17,790 nt of DNA from an uncultured Rhodospirillales bacterium (GCA_938074585.1 CALJEW010000316.1:1-17790), one strand, 5' to 3'. Shown: positions 1 through 8,488, counted from the first letter of the stretch. The notes: generated by a model not told the origin, from the sequence alone. Numbers and translations are program-made.

Positions 1-213
1 TTTTTTGCAATGACCAATTTATTGGGCCGTTGCACCCGCCCGATCAACTACTTAGGCTTGCCGGGCATTAGTGTGCCATGTGGGTTTACCGGGCCTAATT
101 TGCCGGTATCGTTCCAATTGGTAGGCCGACCGTTCGACGAACAAACGCTGTACCGTGCGGCACAAGCATACGAGACCTCAACGGATTGGACATCAAAAAG
201 CCCCGATCTATAG
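1..213 (+). CDS. Amidase-signature family protein, C-terminal end (5' truncated by window)
   Basis: This is the last ~70 residues of an amidase-signature enzyme. The frame is open to the first base of the window, so the gene starts upstream. The visible part has the family's C-terminal pattern: a loop of the type NYLGLPGISVPCGF, then PVSFQLVGRPFDEQTLYRAA and a short polar tail. The same block, FNLTGQPACSVPCGF then LQIVGP, closes the neighbouring amidase on the opposite strand, so the two are probably paralogues. The family hydrolyses amide bonds with a Lys-cisSer-Ser triad, which lies outside the window here. GatA-type glutamyl-tRNA amidotransferase subunits share this fold, so the substrate cannot be named. 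The gene converges on the next amidase, with stop codons about 30 nt apart. Confidence 0.8.
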   Translation, partial: FFAMTNLLGRCTRPINYLGLPGISVPCGFTGPNLPVSFQLVGRPFDEQTLYRAAQAYETSTDWTSKSPDL

Positions 214-231
214 AACTAACTCTAATCGCAG

Positions 232-256
232 CCCTAACACACTTAAGGTGTGTGGG
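232..256. terminator. Stem-loop between convergent amidase genes
   Basis: CCC-ta-ACACAC (232-242) pairs with GTGTGTGGG (248-256) around a 5-nt loop TTAAG, with a 2-nt bulge on the left arm. The stem overlaps the stop codon of the minus-strand amidase and lies 19 nt past the stop of the plus-strand one, the usual place for a shared bidirectional terminator. Neither side has a clear U-run, so this is a plausible transcript-end hairpin rather than a proven intrinsic terminator. Confidence 0.35.
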
Positions 257-1667
257 GGTGCTTTGGCATTATAAACGGCTGAGCGGCTTCATAAGCAGCA
301 GCGGCTCGCATTACTAATAGGTCAGAATGCATCGGCCCTACAATTTGCAACCCAGCAGGAAGTCCGGCTTTTGTAAACCCACACGGCACGCTACAGGCAG
401 GTTGCCCAGTTAAATTAAACGGGTATGAAAACGGTGTCCAATCGGGCCAATGATCCTGACTTTCAGGGTCAGATAGCTCTTCACCTGCTGTAAAGGCAGG
501 GATCGGAAGGGTTGGTGTTAACAACAATTCATAGGTGTTGTGGAACGCATTCATGGTTTGACCTAAGGCTTGGCGTTGCACACCAGCATCCAAGTAATCA
601 TCCATCGAATAATCTTTGGCTTCTTTCGCAATTTCAATAAGCCCCGGATCCATTAAGGCTTTTTGTTCATCGGAAAAGGTCTCAACCAATCGATATGCTC
701 CTGTGTACCAATGCTTATTGAAACAATCGAGGGGTTTTTCGAACCCCGGATCAATGGCTTCCACATAGGCACCTAAATCTTCAAAAACTTTTATCGCATC
801 CGCAACCAATTGTGCGATTTCTGGATCGACATCGACGTAACCCAAGTTAGCACTATACCCAATTCGTAAATGCCGGACACCCAATTCTAAACCGGCCCGA
901 TAATCCCGTGGATCATAAGGAAGCGAGAACCAGTCACGGGTATCTGGCTCGATCAACGCATTCATCATCAACGCGGCATCTTCAACGGTTCGCGTCATCG
1001 GACCAATATGCGATAAGCTGGCAAACGGGCTGGCTGGATACATAGGAACCCGCCCGAAGCTTGGCTTCAATCCGAATGTTCCTGTGAATCCCGAAGGGAT
1101 ACGAACAGACCCACCGCCATCAGAACCAATGTGTAATACACCCATACCTAAAGCAGCAGCCGTTGCTGCGCCACCAGATGAGCCGCCGGGAGTTTTTGTT
1201 GTGTCCCATGGATTTCGGGTAATGCCGGTAAGTGGGCTATCGGTAACCCCTTTCCAACCGAATTCTGGTGTTGCGGTTCGGCCCAGAAAAATAGCGCCGT
1301 GTTCACGCATGCGAGCAACACAGGGGGCGTCAACCGTATGGGGCTGATCTGTCGGTGATGCTTTTGATCCTCGTTGGGTCGGCCAATCTTTACTAAGCAC
1401 TATATCTTTGACTGAGACAGGAATTCCATCCAATATACCACGGGCTTCCCCTTTGCTCCAACGCGCCTCAGATTCGCGCGCAGCCTGCATGGCGGTTTCT
1501 TCGGTCAGAAGGCTAAAAGCATTAACCTCTTCATTAACTACATGAATGCGGTCAAATACCGCTTTTGTAACATCAACCGGTGATACGGTTTTCAAGTCGT
1601 ATAAATCTAATAGCTCGATTGCCGAAATATAGCATAAATCAGCACTTTTTTCCATCATATTCGACAT
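243..1667 (-). CDS. Amidase (amidase-signature family)
   Basis: A complete 474-aa amidase-signature hydrolase, the usual length for the family. The catalytic Lys is K87 in GIPVSVKDI. The cis-Ser is S163 in the glycine-rich GGSSGGAAT block, and the nucleophilic Ser is S187 in SDGGGSVRIPSGFTG. The last ~60 residues (FNLTGQPACSVPCGF, LQIVGP) are the typical C-terminal cap. The ATG at 1667 is preceded by GAAGGAG about ten bases upstream, which supports this start. No signal peptide or membrane segment is visible, so it is probably cytoplasmic. GatA is less likely because there is no gatC or gatB nearby and the sequence reads as a generic catabolic amidase; the substrate is unknown. It is flanked downstream by the end of a second amidase and upstream by decayed genes, so it sits in an accessory-like stretch. 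Confidence 0.88.
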   Translation of the reverse strand: MSNMMEKSADLCYISAIELLDLYDLKTVSPVDVTKAVFDRIHVVNEEVNAFSLLTEETAMQAARESEARWSKGEARGILDGIPVSVKDIVLSKDWPTQRGSKASPTDQPHTVDAPCVARMREHGAIFLGRTATPEFGWKGVTDSPLTGITRNPWDTTKTPGGSSGGAATAAALGMGVLHIGSDGGGSVRIPSGFTGTFGLKPSFGRVPMYPASPFASLSHIGPMTRTVEDAALMMNALIEPDTRDWFSLPYDPRDYRAGLELGVRHLRIGYSANLGYVDVDPEIAQLVADAIKVFEDLGAYVEAIDPGFEKPLDCFNKHWYTGAYRLVETFSDEQKALMDPGLIEIAKEAKDYSMDDYLDAGVQRQALGQTMNAFHNTYELLLTPTLPIPAFTAGEELSDPESQDHWPDWTPFSYPFNLTGQPACSVPCGFTKAGLPAGLQIVGPMHSDLLVMRAAAAYEAAQPFIMPKHPHTP

Positions 1668-1750
1668 CCGAGTCTTTCTCCTTCAATTAACTAATGCCAT
1701 CATAGAAGCAGCAACTATTTGGAAAACCACTGTCTAAGAGTACACTTTTA

Positions 1751-2113
1751 ATGGATATATCAGATTTTCCAAGAATTCCATTATCGCAATTACCGACACC
1801 GCGGGAATACTTGCCAAACCCAAGCCGCGAATTAGACGGCCCACCAATTGATGTAAAACGTGATGATTGCACAGGGATCACTTCTGGCGGACATAAAACC
1901 CGGCAACTTGAGTATTTACTGGGGGACGCCTTCGATAAAGGTGCCGATACGTTGGTTACAGTTGGGGCCACCCAATTGAACCGCGTTCGCCAAACCATTG
2001 CGGTAGCGGCTAAATCGAACTTACGATACGAAGTTTTCAAAAACCCACCTTGGATTATGCGTCTTCTGCTGTTGAATAAAATACCCAAGGTCATTTTTTT
2101 GCAGCTCTTATAA
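1751..2113 (+). pseudogene. N-terminal remnant of D-cysteine desulfhydrase / ACC deaminase-like PLP enzyme
   Basis: The first ~97 codons (1751 to about 2040) read like the start of the D-cysteine desulfhydrase/ACC deaminase family: IPLSQLPTPREYL, then the hallmark KRDDCTGITSGGHKTRQLE, then LLGDAFDKGADTLVTVGATQ and VRQTIAVAAK. The PLP-binding Lys of the GGxKTRxLE motif is still present, though the usual Asn before it is His here. After LRYEV the similarity stops and the frame runs for about 20 unrelated residues to a stop at 2113. A full enzyme is about 330 aa, so roughly two thirds are missing. Intact members convert D-cysteine to pyruvate, H2S and ammonia, or open 1-aminocyclopropane-1-carboxylate. 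A different family's remnant follows directly, so a deletion joint near 2040-2080 is likely. I infer no function for the fragment. Confidence 0.75.
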
Positions 2114-2429
2114 CCTTCGGGACTTTAGCACGTGCGGCATCTAACCCAACAGAGGCAGACGCCTATATTGCAGAAGGCGAAGCCGTCTTTAATCAAGGCA
2201 GCATGAGCCAAAATTATTTTTGGTATCGAATGGACGCCATGGGGTTAGGTTTGCAACATAAGGACCCTGAAATGATTGAGCATCACGCCAAAGCGTTATC
2301 GACATCTATCGGAGATGCCCCACCGGCTTGGGAAACGTCTCATATACAGCGATGTTTATTGTTATCAAAAGTTGGATCGGGCATGCTAATGACGCAGCAA
2401 AAAAAAAGCTAAATGGCGGATTAGAATGA
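2080..2429 (+). pseudogene. C-terminal remnant of a TPR-type adenylate/guanylate cyclase-like protein
   Basis: Directly after a TAA at 2077-2079 the frame is open and reads ITFGTLARAASNPTEAD, IAEGEAVFNQGSMSQNYFWY, then a helical stretch ending PPAWETSHIQR. This resembles the far C-terminus of the large bacterial class III cyclases with ATPase/TPR regions, whose tails carry a pattern like EGEALL..G.VSHNHLWFYRDA followed by PLPW.DF.I.R. The assignment is from memory of that pattern. After about 2358 the frame breaks; a shift of one base gives GHANDAAKKKLNGGLE and a stop at 2427-2429, a believable natural end. That end runs antisense over the last codons of the convergent membrane-protein gene. 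There is no start codon in a proper context and no cyclase domain, so this is a dead fragment. The internal ATG at 2203 is probably not a real start. Confidence 0.6.
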
Positions 2430-3759
2430 TCGTTGCAATCGTATAGCTGGTTAAAAGAAACGCCATTGGCGGGTTCCATCGCCAAGCAATTTGGAAAGGT
2501 GAAATATTGGTAACCCGCGATAGATAAAGGCTGGTTCCTGAATAAGGATTAATCAAAGTACTTAACCCCCAAATACCTAGCAACGAAATTCCCAAAACCC
2601 AATCAGGGACCCCCATCACTTCCGGCGGCAAGACCTCGCCAACCAAAATAATAACAATAACCGCATGAAGCCCCAACCCAGCTATTGCCAACATTCCGTA
2701 TAAAAGTAAAGCAATGCGCAAATCTACATAAGGAATATAGGTGTCTAGCCATTGAGTTAAATCTGTTGCCGGAATAAGGGTCGAAACACCTACGCCAAAA
2801 ACCGTTGCACCCACAAAAATCAGCGCTTCGTTTCTAAGCCCTGGAACACCGTCCAAAACCTCAGACACAATTTTTTTAATTCGGCGCCATACCGTTGGGC
2901 CATTTTCAGAGTTCGTTGCAAACCAAAGCACCGCATAAGGCGGCGCAATTATTGACAAAGCAACCGGCAGGGACAAGTGAGCAAACTCAATGGTTCCAAT
3001 AACCAAAAAGACCAACGCCCCTAAAATCGCAATGACTGTAAGCCGGTTCGACATCGATAAAGGAGCCGGCACAATCGGTGGGCTGGCACCGGTTAGTTTA
3101 CGCCACGCCACGCGGTCATAAAGCCACCCCATAAAAATGGCCCCCGCGCCTAAAAATACGCCCCAACCCGCAACATCTGTCCATTGCAATGTGGGGATCG
3201 CCAACAGCACAACGACCATTGCCACATAAAATGGTGACCATGCGGACGCACTAACAAAACCAATCATCAGTGCGCCAACCATTCGGCGGCGCAAAATTGG
3301 GTCTTTTTGTCGCTCGACCATTGTCGACAGCAAGCTCAAACCGGCTAAGTTTAAAACCGAGCCCAGAAAATGAACCCCCACCGCCAAGTATAAATAACGG
3401 CGGCCCGGTGGCTGATTAACTATCATTCTGCGTGTGGCACGGATAGAGGGGCTAACAGATGCAGGGATGCGAATCCATATGACGGCAAAGAACACCATTA
3501 AAAAAGTTTTGCCCCGTGCAAACCCATCTACAATTAAATACAAATCTGTTCCGCTGGCATAAACCGAGATAATGCCCGCAGCAATTAATCCTAACCCAAC
3601 GATAGCTTGCGGTACTGGTGCGTTCTTAACCTCAAGGATCAAAAACAAGGCAATCAATGCGGCAATAATTGGCGCGACATGCGGAACCACCATAAGCGCA
3701 TTGGCAACACCAAGAACAACAATTGACAGATAAATAGCAATCGACAAACGTGTTGTCAT
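2386..3759 (-). CDS. Multi-pass inner-membrane protein, putative transporter
   Basis: A 457-aa very hydrophobic protein with about twelve likely membrane spans and short charged loops such as RRMIVNQPPGRR and ERQKDPILRRRMVG. Two helix-breaking stretches fall in roughly equivalent places of the two halves: SASAWSPFYVAM in the first half and NPYSGTSLYLSR in the second. That layout is reminiscent of ion-transporter-superfamily permeases (ArsB, CitMHS or TRAP-large-like), where such re-entrant Ser/Pro segments bind substrate, but I do not recognise a specific family. Its ATG overlaps the stop of the upstream DMT transporter as ATGA, so the two are translationally coupled and may serve the same substrate. 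The last residues (FFLLRH) end just inside a region that also holds a decayed gene on the other strand, so a slightly eroded C-terminus cannot be excluded. No binding protein or enzyme nearby hints at the substrate. Confidence 0.7.
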   Translation of the reverse strand: MTTRLSIAIYLSIVVLGVANALMVVPHVAPIIAALIALFLILEVKNAPVPQAIVGLGLIAAGIISVYASGTDLYLIVDGFARGKTFLMVFFAVIWIRIPASVSPSIRATRRMIVNQPPGRRYLYLAVGVHFLGSVLNLAGLSLLSTMVERQKDPILRRRMVGALMIGFVSASAWSPFYVAMVVVLLAIPTLQWTDVAGWGVFLGAGAIFMGWLYDRVAWRKLTGASPPIVPAPLSMSNRLTVIAILGALVFLVIGTIEFAHLSLPVALSIIAPPYAVLWFATNSENGPTVWRRIKKIVSEVLDGVPGLRNEALIFVGATVFGVGVSTLIPATDLTQWLDTYIPYVDLRIALLLYGMLAIAGLGLHAVIVIILVGEVLPPEVMGVPDWVLGISLLGIWGLSTLINPYSGTSLYLSRVTNISPFQIAWRWNPPMAFLLTSYTIATIILIRHLAFFLLRH

Positions 3760-4607
3760 CCGAACACCTGCAAAACGAAAACGCCTGAAGTAATAATTAA
3801 GGCAGCAGCAATGCGCCGCCAGCCAAACCCTTCTTTAAGAATAAATGCACCAATCAAGGTTGCGAATAAAACCGAGGTTTCCCGCAACGCAGACACATGT
3901 GCCATCGCTCCCTCGTTCAGAGCATACAAAGCTAACGCGTAAGCAACTAATGCTAAACTGCCACCCATCACGCCGGTTTTCCAATTTACCGCAACAAAGG
4001 GCTTAAAATCTTTGCGACGATAGACAATCGTCCACAAAACAATCGGAACGCCTTCCAAAAAATTCAACCACGCAATATAAGGCCACGGGCTTGAGCCAGA
4101 CCGAATGCCAATGCCATCGATGACCGTATAACTGGCAATCATTGCTCCTGTCATAAGCGCCAACCCAATGGGTTTGATGCCCGCCCGGCTGATCCGTCCT
4201 TTTGCAAACGTTAGGCTTAAAATGCCAACTGAAATCAAAATAATTCCAGCGATGGCGCCTTCGGTTGGCACTTCATCAGCCAAAACCAAAGCCAATATTA
4301 CAACCAACAATGGCGATGAGCCGCGGGCGATGGGGTAAACCTCACTTAAATCGCCGAACTTATAACTGAGCAGTAAAAACAGATAATAGAAGTTGTGAAT
4401 CACCACTGATATGATTAAGTACGGCCAGACAGTGGGGCTGGGCAGCCCTGTATAAAAGATCGCCAACAGACCGATCATCGCACCGGTAAAATGGATCAGA
4501 GTGAAGGTTAAAACCCTGTCATCAGCGCTTTTAACCACCGCGTTCCAAAACGCATGGATGAGAGCTGCAAACAGGACAAGAAGAACCAGATGAAATTGTA
4601 AAACCAT
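3756..4607 (-). CDS. EamA/DMT-superfamily transporter
   Basis: About 283 aa with ten predicted membrane helices in two EamA repeats, each ending in the family's signature: LADEVPTEGAIAGIILISVG closes repeat one and ILKEGFGWRRIAAALIITSG closes repeat two. The N-terminus, LFAALIHAFWNAVVKSADD, matches the usual first helix of drug/metabolite transporters. I chose the ATG at 4607; the frame also allows a TTG at 4622 that would add five residues, and neither start has a convincing Shine-Dalgarno. DMT carriers export or import small metabolites such as amino acids, but the family does not reveal the substrate. The stop overlaps the next gene's start by four bases (ATGA). Upstream, 81-96 nt separate it from the end of ftsY on the same strand, so it may be co-transcribed from the dapF-mtaB-ftsY unit or have its own promoter. 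Confidence 0.85.
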   Translation of the reverse strand: MVLQFHLVLLVLFAALIHAFWNAVVKSADDRVLTFTLIHFTGAMIGLLAIFYTGLPSPTVWPYLIISVVIHNFYYLFLLLSYKFGDLSEVYPIARGSSPLLVVILALVLADEVPTEGAIAGIILISVGILSLTFAKGRISRAGIKPIGLALMTGAMIASYTVIDGIGIRSGSSPWPYIAWLNFLEGVPIVLWTIVYRRKDFKPFVAVNWKTGVMGGSLALVAYALALYALNEGAMAHVSALRETSVLFATLIGAFILKEGFGWRRIAAALIITSGVFVLQVFG

Positions 4608-4703
4608 AAAGGGTGCCGACAAAAATGGATATACGGCGCGAATGCCCCAACCTAAAGATAATTATTTAGGGCTTAAATGATGACAAAGTAAAGCTGTAAA
4701 GGA

Positions 4704-5639
4704 TTAACTTTCAAGCCCTATCAAAGATCGCGCGAAGGCATCGGCCTCAAATGGGCGCAAATCATCAATCCCTTCGCCAACGCCAACCGCATGAACTGGA
4801 ATTTCAAATCTTTCAGCTAACGAAACAACAACGCCGCCTTTAGCAGAACCATCAAGCTTGGTTATGATCAGCCCAGAAACATCGACCATATTTTTAAACA
4901 CTTCAACCTGACTGTGGGCGTTTTGGCCAATCGTCGCATCCATCACCAACAAAACACTGTGGGGCGCGGTTTCATCAACTTTGCGAATAACCCGAACGAC
5001 TTTCGTCAGCTCTTCCATCAAATCTTTGCGGTTTTGCAGACGCCCCGCCGTATCAATCATCAAAACATCAGCCCCCGACGCTTGTGCTTCTTTTATCGCA
5101 TCGAAAGCTAAACCAGCCGCATCCGCCCCGTTATCGCGCGAAATTACCGGACAATCAGACCGTTCGCCCCAAATTTGTAATTGCTCAACAGCAGCAGCTC
5201 GAAACGTATCACCCGCCGCCAAGGTAACCGATTTTCCTTGATTTTTAAATTGTCGTGCCATTTTGCCAATGGTTGTAGTTTTGCCACTGCCATTAATGCC
5301 GCAAACCAAAATAATGTGCGGCTTATGGGTTCCACTAATGACCAAAGGCTGAGCGACAGGGGCAAGTATTGTTGCTACTTCCTCAGCCAATGCAGTTTTG
5401 ATCTCTTCTGATGAAATTTCTTGATCGAACCGTGTTTTAGCAAGTTTAGATGTCAACCGAGTGGCGGTTGAGACGCCCAAATCACCTTGGATTAAGATGT
5501 CTTTTAAATCCTGTAGCGCTTCCGCATCTAATTTACGCTTGGTAAATAAATCAGTAATACCCGTTGAAATTTTTTCAGATGAGCGTTGTAAGCCCGCTTT
5601 CAGTCGGCCAAACCAACCGCCTTTATTTTCTTCGACCAT
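4704..5639 (-). CDS. ftsY: Signal recognition particle receptor FtsY
   Basis: FtsY is the membrane-associated SRP receptor GTPase that pairs with Ffh to deliver ribosome-nascent-chain complexes to the translocon. The 311-aa protein has a short amphipathic N-terminus (WFGRLKAGLQRSSEKISTGI), an N domain (about residues 20-95) and a G domain. Visible GTPase motifs are G1 GINGSGKTTT at 114-123, G2 DTFRAAAVEQL at 144-154, G3 DTAGR at 196-200 and G4 TKLDGSAKGG at 260-269, where the SAKGG form separates FtsY from Ffh (DARGG). It lacks the long acidic A domain of the E. coli protein, as is common in Alphaproteobacteria. The start ATG directly abuts the mtaB stop codon (TAAATG), so translation is almost certainly coupled. 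Its partner ffh lies about 3.5 kb away, divergently oriented. Confidence 0.97.
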   Translation of the reverse strand: MVEENKGGWFGRLKAGLQRSSEKISTGITDLFTKRKLDAEALQDLKDILIQGDLGVSTATRLTSKLAKTRFDQEISSEEIKTALAEEVATILAPVAQPLVISGTHKPHIILVCGINGSGKTTTIGKMARQFKNQGKSVTLAAGDTFRAAAVEQLQIWGERSDCPVISRDNGADAAGLAFDAIKEAQASGADVLMIDTAGRLQNRKDLMEELTKVVRVIRKVDETAPHSVLLVMDATIGQNAHSQVEVFKNMVDVSGLIITKLDGSAKGGVVVSLAERFEIPVHAVGVGEGIDDLRPFEADAFARSLIGLES

Positions 5640-6887
5640 TTATATACGGGCCCCTATTAATTCACCGTCTGTATGTCCGGAGATTTGAACTTTTATCAAC
5701 TCACCGGCTTCACAATCGCTTTTTAATTTAACTGGCACAAACTGAGGGTTCAAACCCCGGTTACCTTTTTCAACAAGCACATCAGATATAGCACCCAACT
5801 GAGTGCCCATATAATCGGATAAAATCTGTTCTCCAGCATTTCGGAGCTGCAAAGCCCTATCTTTACGAATATCCATAGCGATACTCGGCATTTTCACCGA
5901 CGGGGTGCCTTCACGTTCTGAATACGGGAAGACATGTAAATGCAACAACTCCATTTCAGTGACGGCATCCAAAGTATTTTGATGCATGACATCTGTTTCC
6001 GTTGGAAAGCCAGCAATCAAATCTGCGCCAAACACAACATCGGGACGCAGCTCAAGGGCGTGCTTTGCCAATTCGATAGCTTGGCTGCGGGTATGGCGGC
6101 GTTTCATGCGCTTTAAAACCATATCGTCCATGGCTTGCAAACTTAAATGTAAATGTGGCATTAACCGCGCGTCTGTCGCTAACACATCCAAAAGCGCGTC
6201 ATCAATAAAGGCTGGGTCTAGCGAGCTTAAGCGCAAACGGGGTAATTCAGGAACGGCTTTTAACAAACGCCTGACCAAATCCCCCAACTGCGGTTGTCCA
6301 GCTAAGTCGCCACCGTAAGAGCAAATATCAACGCCCGTGAATACCACTTCTTTATAGCCGTTTTCAACCAATTGACGAACTTGATTTACAATAACACCTG
6401 GAGCCAAAGACCGGTTATTGCCGCGTGCAAACGGAATAATACAAAACGTACAACGATGATCACAACCCTGTTGGATTTGAACAAAAGCACGTGTTTGGTC
6501 ATCAAAACCGCTAATCAAATGCGGTGCGGTTTCTGTAATTTCCATAATGTCAGCAACTGCCACCCGCTCATCCGCATGGGCAGACAGGTAGCTTTTCAAA
6601 TCGAGCTTTTCTTCATTGCCAATCACCCGGTCCACCTCTTCCATATCAGAATAAGCTTTAGGGTTCAGCTGCGCCGCACAGCCTGTAACGATGACTTGCG
6701 CATTTGGGTTTTCTTTGCGGGCACGGCGAATGGATTTACGGGACGAGCGCTCGGCTTCTGAGGTCACGGCGCAGGTATTAATTATAATCGCGTTTTCTAA
6801 ACCAGCCGTCCAGCTGTGTTCGCGCATGATTTCGGATTCAAACGCATTGAGCCGACACCCCAAAGTGATAATTTCGGCATCAGACAT
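5640..6887 (-). CDS. mtaB: tRNA (t6A37) methylthiotransferase MtaB
   Basis: A 415-aa radical-SAM methylthiotransferase that converts t6A37 to ms2t6A37 in tRNAs reading ANN codons. The N-terminal UPF0004 domain carries the three auxiliary-cluster cysteines: C11 in TLGCRLNAFESE, C39 in NTCAVTSEAE and C70 in VTGCAAQLNP. The radical-SAM CxxxCxxC is C142/C146/C149 in GCDHRCTFCIIPFARG. A TRAM-like RNA-binding region ends the protein. GCRLN with the FESE sequence favours MtaB over MiaB or RimO. Its start overlaps the dapF stop by one base (TGATG) and its stop abuts the ftsY start, so all three are read as one message. The grouping of dapF, mtaB and ftsY is common in Alphaproteobacteria and does not imply a shared pathway. 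Confidence 0.95.
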   Translation of the reverse strand: MSDAEIITLGCRLNAFESEIMREHSWTAGLENAIIINTCAVTSEAERSSRKSIRRARKENPNAQVIVTGCAAQLNPKAYSDMEEVDRVIGNEEKLDLKSYLSAHADERVAVADIMEITETAPHLISGFDDQTRAFVQIQQGCDHRCTFCIIPFARGNNRSLAPGVIVNQVRQLVENGYKEVVFTGVDICSYGGDLAGQPQLGDLVRRLLKAVPELPRLRLSSLDPAFIDDALLDVLATDARLMPHLHLSLQAMDDMVLKRMKRRHTRSQAIELAKHALELRPDVVFGADLIAGFPTETDVMHQNTLDAVTEMELLHLHVFPYSEREGTPSVKMPSIAMDIRKDRALQLRNAGEQILSDYMGTQLGAISDVLVEKGNRGLNPQFVPVKLKSDCEAGELIKVQISGHTDGELIGARI

Positions 6888-7726
6888 CAGAGGTCTGCCA
6901 ACAAAGTTGGATCAAAGGTGCCTTCAAAACTGGTGGCAACGGGGCCAGTCATCAACACATGCCCATCTTCTCGCCATTCAATTTGCAATGGTCCACCATC
7001 CAAAGTCACTTCAACGTTGCGCCCTGTTAGTCCGCGTCTGTGCGCCGCCACCGCCACCGCACAAGCGCCAGACCCGCAGGCTTCGGTAATCCCCACCGCC
7101 CGTTCCCAAACCCGCATTCGAACTTGATCGGGGCCGGTTATTTGAACAATTTCAATATTGGCTAATTCGGGAAACAAGTTATCATGCTCTAATAAAGGGC
7201 CAATGCGTTCCAACGCAATTACTGCTATATCATCAACAAAAAATACGGCGTGAGGGTTACCCATGTTAACGCCCACGGGGTCAATAACGCCATCCGCGCT
7301 AATGCCCATATGTAAGGTGTCAACGTTGCGACTGGTTGGCACATCCCTCCATGTCAATCCAGGCAGACCCATATCAACGGTAACTCGACCATCCGAATGG
7401 CGCGATGAAACCAATAGCCCCGCAACCGTTTCTACAACAATTTGATCACGGGCAAGCTCATTCATCACCAACGACGCAACACACCGGGTTCCGTTTCCAC
7501 AGGCCTGCGCCTCGCTGCCATCGGGATTGCGAATGCGCATAAAAACGTCAGCGGCATCTGTGGTTGGTTTTTCTAAAATCAATAGCTGATCAAAGCCAAC
7601 TCCGCTGCGGCGATTTGCAATGGCGCGGGCTTCTTTAATGCCAAGCGCAACTGCTCCGTTGCGATCATCAATCACAACAAAATCATTGCCTAAACCATGC
7701 ATTTTCATAAACGATATATCAGTCAT
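6887..7726 (-). CDS. dapF: Diaminopimelate epimerase
   Basis: DapF interconverts LL- and meso-diaminopimelate with two active-site cysteines and no cofactor, feeding lysine and peptidoglycan synthesis. The 279-aa length is typical. The two catalytic cysteines are C76 in AQACGNGTRC and C217 in GITEACGSGACAV. The N-terminal KMHGLGNDFVVID and the central MGNPHAVFFVD are family hallmarks. The start could also be the Met at residue 7 or 9, since most homologues begin just before KMHGLGN; the longer form is given. It heads the dapF-mtaB-ftsY set, and the 46 bases upstream separate it from a broken Fe-S protein gene on the same strand. asd, which acts earlier in the same aspartate-derived pathway, is at the far end of the window on the other strand. 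Confidence 0.96.
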   Translation of the reverse strand: MTDISFMKMHGLGNDFVVIDDRNGAVALGIKEARAIANRRSGVGFDQLLILEKPTTDAADVFMRIRNPDGSEAQACGNGTRCVASLVMNELARDQIVVETVAGLLVSSRHSDGRVTVDMGLPGLTWRDVPTSRNVDTLHMGISADGVIDPVGVNMGNPHAVFFVDDIAVIALERIGPLLEHDNLFPELANIEIVQITGPDQVRMRVWERAVGITEACGSGACAVAVAAHRRGLTGRNVEVTLDGGPLQIEWREDGHVLMTGPVATSFEGTFDPTLLADL

Positions 7727-7772
7727 TAGGGGTAAATAGGGTCACAGGGGGTTAGATGTCCACCCCAAACAG

Positions 7773-8393
7773 CTAAAACCGAGATTTCTGCTGGCTGTAA
7801 ACAAACTTTTCCATATGAAATTGCGCGTGTTTCGGCTTATACACGAAATCCTTCTCCACCGGGCAGGCATGGCGCGCCAAGCACCCCCTCAACCCACATT
7901 CCGTTGGCGCCATCGTATTTAAATGATCGACACAAGCTGGCACATTATGTTGATACGGCTTAAACGGCCCCACCAGGCATGCGGTAAGGCACGGTTTATC
8001 AATGCAACTTTTACAGGGTGATAATGTTTTTTTAATCGTTGACATATCTTCACGATGATCAAAAATAAATGCTGCCCGGTATGCATGCCACTATCCATAT
8101 ATTGGGTGGATAAGGGCCCCGATGGGCGATGGAAAAACAGGCTCCGTCCGCTGGGCCCATTGCTGGAACGGAAGATAAGGCGTGCCATCGAAAGGAAATA
8201 GAGCTTGAGCTTTAAACGCGGGTGCAATCGGGCCCACAACCCGGCGTGTCCAAGTATCCATAGGGTCTTGTTGAGGAAGGTCAAAAGATCCCGCAAAGGC
8301 CTGCAACATTTGAAGCCCAGCATTCCAGACCATAACCAAAGACCCACTAGGTTTAATTGGATCATCTGATGCAATGCGATGGCCCCCGGCAAA
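7773..8393 (-). pseudogene. Ferredoxin-like double [4Fe-4S] protein, interrupted by in-frame stop codons
   Basis: Two consecutive open stretches on the minus strand are one gene in one frame. The first (about 8393 to 8094) contains VGPIAPAFKAQALFPFDG, LPFQQWAQRTEPVFPSP and LIHPIYG. A TAG follows at 8093-8091, and the very next codons read WHAYRAAFIFDHRED and continue without a frame change into the cysteine-rich half, ending at 7773. That half holds CKSCIDKPCLTAC and then CGLRGCLARHACP, enough cysteines for two [4Fe-4S] clusters; the usual CP after the first set is CL here. Proteins of this family, as I recall them, have Leu at the TAG position (LIHPxYGLWHAYR), so a single TTG-to-TAG change would explain it. 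A TGA at 8396-8394 comes just before FAGGHRIASDD, and no good start follows it, so a second nonsense change or a lost N-terminus is likely. Role in intact members: unknown electron-transfer protein. Alternatives are amber readthrough or a sequencing error. Confidence 0.72.
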
Positions 8394-8488
8394 TCAAACC
8401 ATGAGGATGAAGCACATCACTGATATCTTTATAAATCATGATTCAAATTGCACGCGCATTACCGCTTGGGTCTATTTACGTTCATCTT

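Noticed and set aside
1687..2094. Minus-strand open frame of 135 codons opposite the D-cysteine desulfhydrase remnant
   Set aside because: The plus strand carries recognisable PLP-enzyme motifs over the same bases, so the minus frame is a shadow.
4651..4670. Six-bp stem CCTAAA/TTTAGG after ftsY, as a terminator
   Set aside because: The stem is short and AT-rich, with no U-run on the minus-strand transcript; too weak to call.
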